Below are positions 7,391 through 16,800 of a stretch of DNA of 64,000 nt, one piece after another. The notes beneath the pieces were generated by a model. It had not been told where the DNA came from, made no database searches, and worked only from the letters and a program-made list of their open reading frames with translations. Position numbers and translations under genes: made by a program. The stretch is from RGIG8306 sp964566025. Lineage in GTDB: Bacteria; Bacillota; Clostridia; Lachnospirales; Lachnospiraceae. Where the stretch lies: positions 1 to 64,000 of the forward strand of contig CAZMHF010000004.1 in the NCBI GenBank assembly GCA_964566025.1. Reading direction: 5' to 3'. Each line of letters opens with the position of its first letter. Positions within the stretch are counted from its first letter, which is position 1.

Positions 7391-8314
7391 CTATTTTTTC
7401 TCAAAAAGTGGTGAATTGTATTTGCCGCTTTCGTGCATTTGTTTAAACGCATTCACAACTACTTCTTTATCTTCAGCATATGTAACACCAAACCACTTAT
7501 CATTTGTTGGAAGTACTTTTACGCTAATTTTTTCTTCTGCAAGCAAACTGCCTACAACAGTTGGTAATAAGTATTCTTTCTTAATATCGCCGTCTTTAAT
7601 CCCTTTTAAGAATTCAATAAATCGAGCTTCAAGTTCATCAAATAAAGAAGGGAAAAAGCCCCACATATTCATTGAAACAAAGCTATCAATAGCAACTTCT
7701 ATTTTTTGATTATCAAATACTCCTGTTACTGTTTTTTCATCTGCCTTTATAAGCTCAAATGACTCTCTAATATCCGTTAGGTATTGATTTTCATCTACGA
7801 AGCAAACGCCACGTGTTACTGCACCATTGTCACTTAGTGTATTCCCCAAAATAAAGCCCGCCATGCAATAATCATTCACCTTGCTTTCATCAACGCTTAC
7901 TAAATAATCGTGAATTGCCTTAAAAGCTTCTTTTCCATAATAGTCATCTGCATTGATAACAACAAATGGACAATCTACAATGTCTTTACACGCTAAAACT
8001 GCTTGACCTGTTCCCCATGGCTTTGTACGAGCTGCTGGCTTTGTAAAACCCTCTGGCAAGTTATCTGTCTCTTGGAATGCATATGATACAGGTAGAACTT
8101 TTGACAAGCGATCACCAATCACCTCTTTAAATACTTCTTCTAAGTCTTTTCGTATAATAAAAACAACTTTATTGAATCCTGCTTCCATAGCATCAAAAAC
8201 CGAATAATCAATAATGATTTCACCACTTTGTCCTACTGGTGTCAATTGCTTAATGCCTGTTCCAAAACGGCTACCGATTCCCGCCGCCATAACCACTAAT
8301 GCTGTTTCTCTCAT
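7391..8314 (-). CDS. sugar nucleotidyltransferase (NDP-sugar pyrophosphorylase-like)
   Basis: The 307-aa GT-A fold protein begins MRETALVVMAAGIGSRFGTGIKQL, the nucleotide-binding signature of NTP-transferases, and has the metal-binding pair VINADDYYG near residue 115. The sugar and nucleotide are not predictable. ATG at 8312-8314 has AAGGAG upstream. A perfect 11-bp hairpin followed by a T-run (8330-8360) sits immediately ahead of this ribosome-binding site, so the gene may be controlled by attenuation. It probably shares a transcript with the GH43 and mntP genes. Confidence 0.85.
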   Translation of the reverse strand: MRETALVVMAAGIGSRFGTGIKQLTPVGQSGEIIIDYSVFDAMEAGFNKVVFIIRKDLEEVFKEVIGDRLSKVLPVSYAFQETDNLPEGFTKPAARTKPWGTGQAVLACKDIVDCPFVVINADDYYGKEAFKAIHDYLVSVDESKVNDYCMAGFILGNTLSDNGAVTRGVCFVDENQYLTDIRESFELIKADEKTVTGVFDNQKIEVAIDSFVSMNMWGFFPSLFDELEARFIEFLKGIKDGDIKKEYLLPTVVGSLLAEEKISVKVLPTNDKWFGVTYAEDKEVVVNAFKQMHESGKYNSPLFEKK

Positions 8315-8329
8315 AATATCTTCTCCTTT

Positions 8330-8360
8330 AAAAAAATGAGTGCTATAATGCACTCATTTT
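8330..8360 (-). terminator. hairpin with T-run ahead of the nucleotidyltransferase
   Basis: Perfect arms AAAATGAGTGC (8333-8343) and GCACTCATTTT (8350-8360) enclose a 6-nt loop and, on the minus strand, end in seven T. It can terminate the degV transcript. It is only a few bases ahead of the ribosome-binding site of the next gene, so it may also act as an attenuator of that gene. Confidence 0.7.
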
Positions 8361-8447
8361 ATCATAAACCTTTTTTATTTTCCATATGAAAATTCTATAT
8401 TGACATTTTGATACCACTGCGCTGGACGGCAGCATTTCATTTGGTGT

Positions 8448-9293
8448 CTATATCGACACTATAATGCCTCCATCACTGGCATACAAAGTTGCTACACCGG
8501 CTGCTTCTACGATATATGTATCTTTTACTTTAATTCGTTTTAGAATTTCATTTTTTACGAATTCTGCACGTTCTGGACAATTACAATGTGTAATAGATAG
8601 CACCTTGTCTTTTGTTTCTTTTGCATGTACTGCTACATACTCAACTAATTTATTTAATGATTTTTGAATACCACGCGCTTGGTCTAGTTTACCAATCACA
8701 CCATGATGAGCAATCATCAATGGCTTAATATTAAGCGCCGATGCAAGCAATGCTTGAATACCTGTTAGACGACCATTTTTGCGAAGTGCATCCAGTGATT
8801 CAAGAACAAATACCGTAAGCATATTATAACGAAAATCATCCATCAATGAAACGATTTCATCAAATGTTTTTCCCGCTTCACAATACTCGCGAATTTTAAG
8901 AGCCATCACAGCTTCGCCGCAAGATGCTGAATCCGAACTAAATACATGAATCTTCTTACCGTCTTCACCATGCTTCTCATAAAACATATTTTTCGCTACA
9001 AGAGCACTATTGTATGTGCCACTTAGATGCTCTGATAATGTAACAACAAAAACCATATCCACATCTGCTTTTTCATATTCAGCTAAAAATGCTGCTGGTG
9101 CAGGACATGCCGACTTCGGAGAAGTCGAACTTTGTTTTGCTTTTTTAATAAATTCCGCTTGATTAAATGTTTCATCATCAATAAAAATTTCATCTTCAAT
9201 TTGTAATGTCAACGGAACTCTAATAAATTTTCCCGTATCCATTTCTTTCTTCTGCATATCCATACAACTATCGCCAATAACTAAATAACTCAT
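8448..9293 (-). CDS. DegV family fatty-acid-binding protein
   Basis: This 281-aa protein has the EDD/DegV fold markers: an N-terminal IGDSCMDMQK loop, VPLTLQIEDEIFIDDE, the STSPKSACPAP threonine/serine-rich lipid-head contact, LSEHLSGTYNSA, and SALNIKPLMIAHHGVIGKLDQARG. DegV proteins bind fatty acids; in Gram-positive bacteria related FakB proteins present them to the FakA kinase, and no fakA is present here. ATG at 9291-9293 follows an AAGGAGG site; an upstream in-frame start is not supported. It is divergent from the next gene. Confidence 0.88.
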   Translation of the reverse strand: MSYLVIGDSCMDMQKKEMDTGKFIRVPLTLQIEDEIFIDDETFNQAEFIKKAKQSSTSPKSACPAPAAFLAEYEKADVDMVFVVTLSEHLSGTYNSALVAKNMFYEKHGEDGKKIHVFSSDSASCGEAVMALKIREYCEAGKTFDEIVSLMDDFRYNMLTVFVLESLDALRKNGRLTGIQALLASALNIKPLMIAHHGVIGKLDQARGIQKSLNKLVEYVAVHAKETKDKVLSITHCNCPERAEFVKNEILKRIKVKDTYIVEAAGVATLYASDGGIIVSI

Positions 9294-9441
9294 TTTAAAT
9301 CCTCCATAAGCTTTGAAGTAGTTTTTAATACTATGTATTATAGCATTTCCTAACCACATTGCAATAGCAAATTAAAAAATTTAATATTTTTCTTTCGAAT
9401 ATGATATACTATGAAATGACTATTACATGGGAGAAAAAACA

Positions 9442-9912
9442 ATGAAAGCATTTTTATTAAATAATCAAAAAGATTTTATCCACACATTTTTTCTGTCCGA
9501 TATATTTGATCATTTTTTATTGACAGAAGCAATTGTCCAAAATAATTTCACTACACATATTGATGGAAAATCAACCAAACCTGAGTCGGAGTTTTCCTAC
9601 ATGCCTTGGAAGATGATCAAATCATTTTGTAGCACCTTAATCAAAGGCTCAACCCTTCCTCAATCCTTTCGTTTCGTAATGCATATGGCAAAAAACGATG
9701 TGTCTACCTTGTTGGCTTCATCTGGGCTTTCGTATACGCCTTCAGATATTGAGTCACTTTCCATCAATATCATTTACAAAGATGGACAAATGTCCCTAAT
9801 TAGTGGCTTGTCGATGACATCCTTTTATTTAAGCAAGGACCTTCCAACCTATTGGGATAGTTTTATCGAACAATTTTTAATCAGACAATCCATTGATTTC
9901 GACTACTTATAA
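9442..9912 (+). CDS. DUF5721-like family protein
   Basis: This 156-aa cytosolic protein of unknown function matches, by recalled pattern, a small family found in Lachnospiraceae (DUF5721): MKAFLLNNQKDFIHTFF, FDHFLLTEAIV, WKMIKSFCSTLIKGSTLP, SFRFVMHMA, LLASSGLSYTP and a final strand-rich segment. ATG at 9442 is preferred because GGGAG lies 8-9 nt upstream, within codons of an alternative upstream ATG at 9427. A TATACT -10 lies near 9408. It directly precedes the CIRCE/htpG promoter and has its own promoter. Confidence 0.7.
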   Translation: MKAFLLNNQKDFIHTFFLSDIFDHFLLTEAIVQNNFTTHIDGKSTKPESEFSYMPWKMIKSFCSTLIKGSTLPQSFRFVMHMAKNDVSTLLASSGLSYTPSDIESLSINIIYKDGQMSLISGLSMTSFYLSKDLPTYWDSFIEQFLIRQSIDFDYL

Positions 9913-9920
9913 GTATTTTG

Positions 9921-9947
9921 TTAGCACTCTTTCTTATTGAGTGCTAA
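9921..9947 (+). promoter_or_regulatory. CIRCE element (HrcA operator)
   Basis: The site TTAGCACTC-N9-GAGTGCTAA matches the CIRCE consensus without a mismatch. It lies 7 nt upstream of the htpG -35 hexamer, so HrcA repression of htpG is the expected control. Confidence 0.95.
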
Positions 9948-9954
9948 TTTCTTG

Positions 9955-9983
9955 TTGACAACTCCATTTTTATCAATTAAAAT
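9955..9983 (+). promoter_or_regulatory. htpG promoter
   Basis: TTGACA (9955-9960) and TAAAAT (9978-9983) are separated by 17 nt, followed by AAGGAG at 10002-10007 before the ATG. This is a vegetative sigma-A type promoter next to CIRCE. Confidence 0.85.
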
Positions 9984-10015
9984 AGCTATGACATTACACA
10001 AAAGGAGAATTTTAT

Positions 10016-11941
10016 ATGGCAACAAAACAAGGAAATTTATCAATCAACAGCGAAAACATTTTCCCTATCATTAAAAAATGGCTTTACTCTGATCACGACA
10101 TTTTCGTACGCGAATTGATTTCAAATGGTTGTGACGCCATTACAAAACTAAAAAAGCTCGATATGATGGGCGAATACACTGCCGCTGATGACGAAGCTTA
10201 CAAAATTGAGGTTACCGTCAATCCTACTGAAAAGACCATTTCATTTTCAGATAATGGAATTGGTATGACGGAAGATGAAGTTGAAAAGTATATTACACAA
10301 ATTGCATTTTCCGGCGCAACAGACTTTATTGAAAAATACAAGGACAAAGCTTCTGAAGACCAAATTATCGGTCACTTTGGACTAGGCTTTTATTCCGCCT
10401 TCATGGTGGCAGATCTTGTTACGATTGAGACTTGTTCTTACAAAGAAAATGCACTCCCTATTCACTGGGAATCTGATGGTGGATTCACTTACGAAATGGG
10501 CGACGGAACACGCACAACACATGGAACAACAATTACTCTTTCATTAAATGAAGAAAGCGTTGAGTTTTCCAATGAACACCGCGCACGCGAGATTATCGAA
10601 AAATATTGCTCTTTTATGCCGTTTGATATATATCTAACGGACGAAACCAAGGAGCCTGAATATGAAGAAGTTGAAGTAGATGAGGAAAATGGTGAGAATA
10701 CAGTTGTAGATGAAAATGGCGAATCCATCAAAGAAAAGAAATTGGTTGAGCCAACACCACTAAATACAACAACACCGCTTTATGCAAAACATCCAAATGA
10801 ATGTACAGAGGAAGACTACAAAAAATTCTTCCGCGATACCTTTATGGACTTTAAAGAACCTCTTTTCTGGATTCATTTAAATATGGATTACCCATTTAAC
10901 CTAAAAGGTATTTTGTATTTCCCAAAAATCAATTCCGAGTATGAGTCGATTGAAGGAATGATTAAGCTATACAATAATCGTGTTTTCATTGCTGATAATA
11001 TCAAAGAAGTCATTCCTGAATTCTTATTACTTCTTAAAGGTGTTATCGATTGTCCTGATCTTCCGCTTAATGTATCACGTAGTGCTTTGCAAAACGATGG
11101 ATTTGTAAAGAAAATTTCTGATTATATTACGAAGAAGGTTGCCGACAAATTATCGGGCATGTGCAAAACCTCTCGCGAAGAATATGAGAAATATTGGGAT
11201 GATATTAACCCATTTATCAAATTTGGTTGCCTAAAAGATGAGAAGTTTGCCGAAAAAATGAATGACTCAATTTTATTCAAGAACCTAGATAACCAATACC
11301 TTACACTTGATGATGCCCTTCGTGCAAATGAAGAAACAAATAAAAACAGGATTTTCTATGTGACAAATGAAGCTGAGCAAGGTCAATACATCCATATGTT
11401 TAAGGAAGCTAATACGGATGCCGTTTTACTTACGCACAATATTGATACACCATTTGTTTCATTACTAGAATCAAAGAATAAAGACGTGAAATTCATTCGC
11501 ATAGACTCTGAATTAACAGATAGCTTCAAAGAAGATACGGATGAAGCATTTATTGAGGAATCTGCTAGCTTAGTAGAAACATTTAAAAATGCTCTTCAAA
11601 AGGATGGTTTAGAAATCAAAGTTGAGAAGATTAAGAATCCTGCCATTGCCTCAATCATTACGATGTCTGAAGAAGGTCGTCGTATGCAGGAAATGATGAA
11701 AATGTATTCCATGTACGGCATGGATCCATCTATGTTTGGAAAAGACCAACATGTATTAGTCTTAAACAACAATCATCCACTTATTCAATATATCAAAGCG
11801 CATGCAGAGTCAGAGGATATTGCACTATATTGCGAGCAAGTATACGACTTAGCCTTATTAGCACATGGCTCGTTAAGCGCTGAGCAAATGACTGCCTTTA
11901 TTGAGCGTAGCAATCAGATTATGCTTAAAGAAACGAAATAG
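10016..11941 (+). CDS. htpG: Hsp90-family chaperone HtpG
   Basis: The 641-aa ATP-dependent chaperone has the GHKL ATPase N-domain with ELISNGCDAITKL, DNGIGMTEDEV and GHFGLGFYSAF. An acidic stretch (EEVEVDEENGEN onward, residues about 215-245) precedes the middle domain containing the catalytic-loop region LPLNVSRSALQND. The C-terminal dimerisation region reaches IMLKETK. The family usually has ASDA where this protein has GCDA. It is monocistronic, with a CIRCE operator and its own promoter upstream and a terminator downstream, so it is a heat-shock gene of the HrcA regulon here. Confidence 0.97.
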   Translation: MATKQGNLSINSENIFPIIKKWLYSDHDIFVRELISNGCDAITKLKKLDMMGEYTAADDEAYKIEVTVNPTEKTISFSDNGIGMTEDEVEKYITQIAFSGATDFIEKYKDKASEDQIIGHFGLGFYSAFMVADLVTIETCSYKENALPIHWESDGGFTYEMGDGTRTTHGTTITLSLNEESVEFSNEHRAREIIEKYCSFMPFDIYLTDETKEPEYEEVEVDEENGENTVVDENGESIKEKKLVEPTPLNTTTPLYAKHPNECTEEDYKKFFRDTFMDFKEPLFWIHLNMDYPFNLKGILYFPKINSEYESIEGMIKLYNNRVFIADNIKEVIPEFLLLLKGVIDCPDLPLNVSRSALQNDGFVKKISDYITKKVADKLSGMCKTSREEYEKYWDDINPFIKFGCLKDEKFAEKMNDSILFKNLDNQYLTLDDALRANEETNKNRIFYVTNEAEQGQYIHMFKEANTDAVLLTHNIDTPFVSLLESKNKDVKFIRIDSELTDSFKEDTDEAFIEESASLVETFKNALQKDGLEIKVEKIKNPAIASIITMSEEGRRMQEMMKMYSMYGMDPSMFGKDQHVLVLNNNHPLIQYIKAHAESEDIALYCEQVYDLALLAHGSLSAEQMTAFIERSNQIMLKETK

Positions 11942-11978
11942 GTTGTATTTTCACAAGAACAACACACCTACGCACTAC

Positions 11979-12017
11979 AAAAAGCCGTTGCAACCCATTG
12001 GTTGAAACGGCTTTTTT
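11979..12017. terminator. bidirectional terminator between htpG and the PTS gene
   Basis: AAAAAGCCGTT-g-CAACC / GGTTG-a-AACGGCTTTTTT forms a strong stem with A-run and T-run on the two sides. It can stop htpG from the left and the minus-strand PTS gene from the right. Confidence 0.9.
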
Positions 12018-12029
12018 CTTGTTTTTTTA

Positions 12030-13097
12030 CTATACCTTCAATAACATATCGTTTTTACGTATCCAGCCTAATTTACGCATTGCATTGGCAATTAGTAGTG
12101 CTAAAATCGCTGGTGCCACAAAATGCATCAAACCAATCTTCAACAGAACTTCAGCCGAGCTTGCACCTGCGCTAGTCATCACATCATATGCATTGATTTG
12201 ACCTACCAATCCAGACGTTCCCATACCAGCTCCCATAGCATTGTTTGTCATCTTTACGAGACATGTTGAAATAGGGCCTAAAATTGCCGATGTAAGAATC
12301 GCTGGCAACCATATAATCGGTCGCTTTAAAATATTAGGAACTTGTAGCATGCTTGTTCCAAGCCCCTGTGCAATCAATCCACCGAATTTATTTTCTTGGT
12401 AACTTGCAACGGCGAAACCTATCATATTGGCGCAACAGCCAACTGCTGCCGCTCCAGCGGCAAGCCCTTGCAACCCAAGCACAACAGCAATTGCCGCCGA
12501 ACTAATTGGTAGAGTTAACACCATTCCCATAATGATCGCTACAATGATGCCCATAATAAATGGTTGTTGCTCTGTTCCATAATTAATAACACCGCCCAAC
12601 CAACTCATCAATTTTGAAATCGGCGGTCCTACTAAAAGGCCAACTGCTCCACCAGTTATGACACCGATCGCAGGTGTAATAATAATATCTACTTTTGTTT
12701 TTCCAGCTACAAGATGAGCAACTGTAATACTCATAAATGCAGCAACGAATGCGCCTAGGGGTTCTCCAGGGCCAGCTAGCACTACAGCGCCATTAACTAA
12801 AAATGCACCACTAATGATCTTACTTGCAAAAGCACCAATCATACCAGCCGAAGCAGCACTTACTGTTACAAGAACTGACTCACCATACTTCGTAGCAACG
12901 CCTACACCAATACCTGCACCTGTTAGCGATTGAGCCGCCTTTCCAATTAAAATCATATAATGACCAATATCTCCGCCTAGAAGCGTTCCGACTTGTGCAA
13001 TAATGGTTCCAATAATTAATGTTGCAAAAAGTCCACTTGCCATCCCCGTCAAACCATCAATAAAAATATGGTTCAATATTTTTTTAAGTTTTTGCAT
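12030..13097 (-). CDS. PTS-type EIIC membrane protein (PTS_EIIC_2 family)
   Basis: This 355-aa, very hydrophobic and glycine/alanine-rich protein has about 9-10 membrane segments. The sequence pattern (FIDGLTGMASGLFATLIIGTI, YGTEQQPFIMGIIVA, LPISSAAIAVVLGL, ILKRPIIWLPAILTSAILGP) is that of stand-alone PTS_EIIC_2 proteins. No EIIA or EIIB gene is nearby, so either they act in trans or this is not a classic PTS transporter; the substrate is unknown. It lies downstream of niaR but is separated by two T-run hairpins. Confidence 0.75.
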   Translation of the reverse strand: MQKLKKILNHIFIDGLTGMASGLFATLIIGTIIAQVGTLLGGDIGHYMILIGKAAQSLTGAGIGVGVATKYGESVLVTVSAASAGMIGAFASKIISGAFLVNGAVVLAGPGEPLGAFVAAFMSITVAHLVAGKTKVDIIITPAIGVITGGAVGLLVGPPISKLMSWLGGVINYGTEQQPFIMGIIVAIIMGMVLTLPISSAAIAVVLGLQGLAAGAAAVGCCANMIGFAVASYQENKFGGLIAQGLGTSMLQVPNILKRPIIWLPAILTSAILGPISTCLVKMTNNAMGAGMGTSGLVGQINAYDVMTSAGASSAEVLLKIGLMHFVAPAILALLIANAMRKLGWIRKNDMLLKV

Positions 13098-13153
13098 ACC
13101 TTCTCCTCTAATTCATCTTTTTTTGTTTGCCACGCAAGAATACCATAGCACAC

Positions 13154-13210
13154 AAAAAAAAGCAAGATATGCTTACATGAGAAAAATTGCAAACCTAACT
13201 TAGGCTTGCA
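13154..13210 (-). terminator. tandem terminators after niaR
   Basis: On the minus strand, arms TGCAAGCCTAA/TTAGGTTTGCA (13188-13210) are followed by a T-run (13182-13186). A second small hairpin AAGCA-tatct-TGCTT (13160-13174) is followed by eight T. Both lie between niaR and the PTS gene. Confidence 0.7.
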
Positions 13211-13233
13211 CTTAAATAGTATACGTTTATGTT

Positions 13234-13776
13234 TTACTCTTCTTCCTCTTCGTCTTCTTCAATAATATCGCGATAATATCCTTTTGCTTTTAGCATCGCC
13301 TCAATACGATTTAATGATGATTCTGAATCAGCTTCGATTTTGTGATAATGCATACCACCTGTGATTTCTAAAAGTGGCTTTACATGTGGGTCAACAAATA
13401 ATTCACAATGTTCTGTTACATCTCTTGGTACAAATACATCGATATCATATAAGAACTCACCAAATAATGGATGTGAGACACCGACATTGATAACCTTGCC
13501 ACCTAAATCAACAATTGAAATCAACTCGTCTTCCATCTGCGACGATGTATGTTTCACTACAAAAGTACGAAATGCTTTTCTACCCTCGTTCTTGTAAATA
13601 ATATACCCTTTTGCAGTTGATAAAATTCGTTTATTACTCGCTTTTAATGCTGTGATGTCTTGTACAATTGTTTGTTTACTAACATCAAATAACTTTGAAA
13701 GCTCACCGCTTGACAATGGATCTTTCGCTTCTGTCAATACGCGAATGAGTTCCTCGCGTCTTTCTTGTTCATCCAC
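13234..13776 (-). CDS. niaR: NiaR, nicotinate-responsive repressor of NAD synthesis
   Basis: This 180-aa regulator has an N-terminal winged HTH (RREELIRVLTEAKDPLSSGELSKLF, then VSKQTIVQDITALKA) and a C-terminal 3H domain with its spaced histidines (VKHTSSQMEDEL, VGVSHPLFGEF, GMHYHKIEA). NiaR uses nicotinic acid as co-repressor and binds metal. The tail is a run of Asp/Glu (IIEEDEEEEE), unusual but harmless-looking. No NAD synthesis or niacin transport gene adjoins it except nadK about 9 kb away. A symmetric site at 13827-13844 may be its operator. Confidence 0.88.
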   Translation of the reverse strand: MDEQERREELIRVLTEAKDPLSSGELSKLFDVSKQTIVQDITALKASNKRILSTAKGYIIYKNEGRKAFRTFVVKHTSSQMEDELISIVDLGGKVINVGVSHPLFGEFLYDIDVFVPRDVTEHCELFVDPHVKPLLEITGGMHYHKIEADSESSLNRIEAMLKAKGYYRDIIEEDEEEEE

Positions 13777-13826
13777 GTTAAGAACCTCCTATTTCATTAA
13801 TTGTTTTAATCAATTATTACTATTTC

Positions 13827-13844
13827 TATACTACAGACAGTATA
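13827..13844 (-). promoter_or_regulatory. inverted repeat at niaR promoter, possible operator
   Basis: TATACT-N6-AGTATA is a perfect 6+6 dyad about 50 nt upstream of niaR; the TATACT half could itself be the -10 hexamer. Binding by NiaR is a guess from position alone. Confidence 0.4.
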
Positions 13845-13896
13845 CACGAAAAAAAATGAAAAGTAAAGCAAATCATTAAGTTTTGATAAAGAATAA

Positions 13897-16800
13897 TTAT
13901 AAAAGAAGATCGATTAATTCTTCTCGTGACAATTTTGAGAAACTTATCTCATTTCCATCCAAAACTTCACATGCCAATTGGCGTTTACTTTCTTGTAGCT
14001 TTACTATATTCTCTTCAATGGTATGTTTGGCAATCAGCTTATAAACGGTTACCAATTTTTTTTGTCCGATTCGATGCGTTCTGTCAGTAGCTTGATTTTG
14101 AACCGACAAATTCCACCATGGATCATAGTGAATCACGATATCCGCAGACACTAAATTCAACCCCGTTCCGCCAGCTCGTAATGAAATTAAAAATATAGGA
14201 ATTTCATTGTGATTAAAGTTATCCACCAGCTTGACACGTTCCTCTTTTGGCGTATTACCTGTTAGCAAATAATAATCAATATGTTCTTCCTCTAGGCGTT
14301 TTTGAATAATGGCTAGCATGGATGTGAATTGTGAAAATAATATAATTTTATGATTTCCCTCTATGGCTCTTTGAATAAGTGCCATACACGTCTCCAATTT
14401 TGCTGAAGTGCCTTCATAGTCCATGTAACACAAAGTAGGATCACAACAAATTTGCCTTAATTTCATTAGCTGTGCTAGCACATAAATATTTTCTTTTGCA
14501 TATTGTAAATTTGATGTTGCTTCCAATTTCGTTTTTAATTCATGCGCTGTTGCCATATATAATTCACTTTGTTCGTTAGCGAATTTTGAATACACAACCT
14601 CTTCTAGCTTTGGCGGTAAATCCTCTAAAACATCATGCTTTAATCGTCGCAGAATAAATGGAGCAATCAACAAGCGAAGCCTTTTTGATATTAAAGAATC
14701 GTTCTGTTTTACAATAGGATTTTCGATTTGCGATTTAAAAGTTCTTGCCGAATACAAATACCCTGGCATCAAAAAGTCAAAGATACTCCATAGCTCTGTC
14801 AATCGATTTTCAATCGGTGTTCCTGTCAAGGCAAAACGATTTTTAGCGTTAATTTTCTTTACGACCTTTGCATTTCGTGTTTGACTATTTTTTATATATT
14901 GCGCTTCATCTAATACAAAAAAGGTGAACTCACGATTTTTATAATGCGCATAATCATTTGCTAATAATTGATAGGATGTAATGTACACATCATAATGTGT
15001 TTTATCTCTCAATAAATTCTTGCGTGATTCCATATCACCAGCGACAATGGCCACATTTAGCTGTGGTGCAAAGTTAGCTATTTCATTTGACCAATTAAAC
15101 ACTAAAGAAGATGGACATGCAATCAATGTTGTTGTATGGGCGGATTGCTCGCTACATAACAATGCGATAATTTGAATCGTTTTGCCAAGTCCCATTTCAT
15201 CTGCTAAAATACCGCCAAAATGATACTTCGCCAGATTCTTCAACCACATAAACCCTTCTACTTGATAAGGTCGCAAAACACCCTCTAATGCCCTTGGTAA
15301 TTCATATGGTAGTGTTTTGTAGTTCTCAAAATCACGAATCATAGCATCCATCTTCTCATCCGAAGAATCATGACTCTTCTTTTGTTTTATGAGTTGATTA
15401 AAAAACAAGGTTCGAAAATAATTCGTTTGAAACGTTTTTTGATGACTATTAGAATTTTCAAATGCTTCCTCTTGTTTTAAAAATCGAAGCGTATCGTATT
15501 GCTTATAACTAACACGTATCCGTTTTCCATTTTCTAATTCATAAATCTTTTGTCGATTATTATATTTTGTGAGGATATCATTTAAATCATTCTCCGTCAA
15601 ATCACCAAAATCAAGCTCCACTTCTAAAAAATCTTCTAAAAAAGACATCCGCGCTGTAATTTCTGGCATATCCTCAACAGCATATTCTAAAAAGGAATCA
15701 AGTAAAATAATCTCTCCGTATTCCTTCAACTCTTCAACGCCCTCTGTTAAAAATTCAAATGCAACATTCGGATTAATCACAAACAATTGCATCGCCTCTT
15801 GAAACAATCCATAATTCTTTATCACTTGTTTTATTTTATTTTCAAGAGCATAATTACGGTAATAGGGAACAGAATATAACCTATCCCCTCCCCCAACACC
15901 TTGCTTTGTTCCGTCTTGATAATGAGCTATACATTCGCACGTTATCACCTCTTTTTTTGTTTTCGCAACAATCAATTGATACGTGGGCTCTTTTAAAACA
16001 AACTCATCTTTATTAATCATGGAATTGTCAATAACAATCCCTTTTCTAACCTCAGGCAACACATCTTTTAGAAAATAATAAAATGCACTTCGATTAAGAG
16101 TGATTTGTTGTTCCCTTCGAGATTGGTTTGCTTTTGCGCTAATTAATAACTGCTTCATTGTAGCCGAATAAGTTTTATCGCATGGATAAATCACATTATT
16201 CATCCACAAATAGCTTGTATGATTTCCTTTAAAAAACTCGTAGTTTTCACGAAAGTCAACTTGATAACCATCCAATTGATATGGTTTAATCACAAGCGTC
16301 AAACTAGGATCGTCCTCTACAAAGGTTGCCCAAATAAATTCACCTCTTTTATTTTCCATTTGAAATGGTTCGTTTTTAACTAACTCAAAAAATGCATCCA
16401 CAATATCTTCTGATAAATAAATGAAGTTTTTCCCCCATCTGTGTTGTTCACGTATAATAAAATCAAATATGCGCTTCCCATCTTTTGAAAGATACGAATA
16501 ATCATGCGCAAAACTTGTGTTTTTTCCATACGAAACAATCTCTTGATACTGAAACGCTTCTACGAATTGTTCAAGACTTTTTATGTAATAGAATTTTTCA
16601 TTGCCTGCTCGAAACATAATTTTTTTTTCAGGGTAGGCCTCCGTAACAAGCACCTCAATATCGCGTACATAGGAAACATCACCTTTATGCACACCATTTC
16701 CATATGTTTTCACTTGATTATACGTCGTATGAAAAAGATCCATAGCCGATTTCGATGTCTTAACCGAAAAGTTCATATATCTTCGCATTCTATCTTTTTG

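Noticed and set aside
8344..8349. TATAAT on the plus strand in a hairpin loop
   Set aside because: No -35 at a suitable distance and no plus-strand gene follows.
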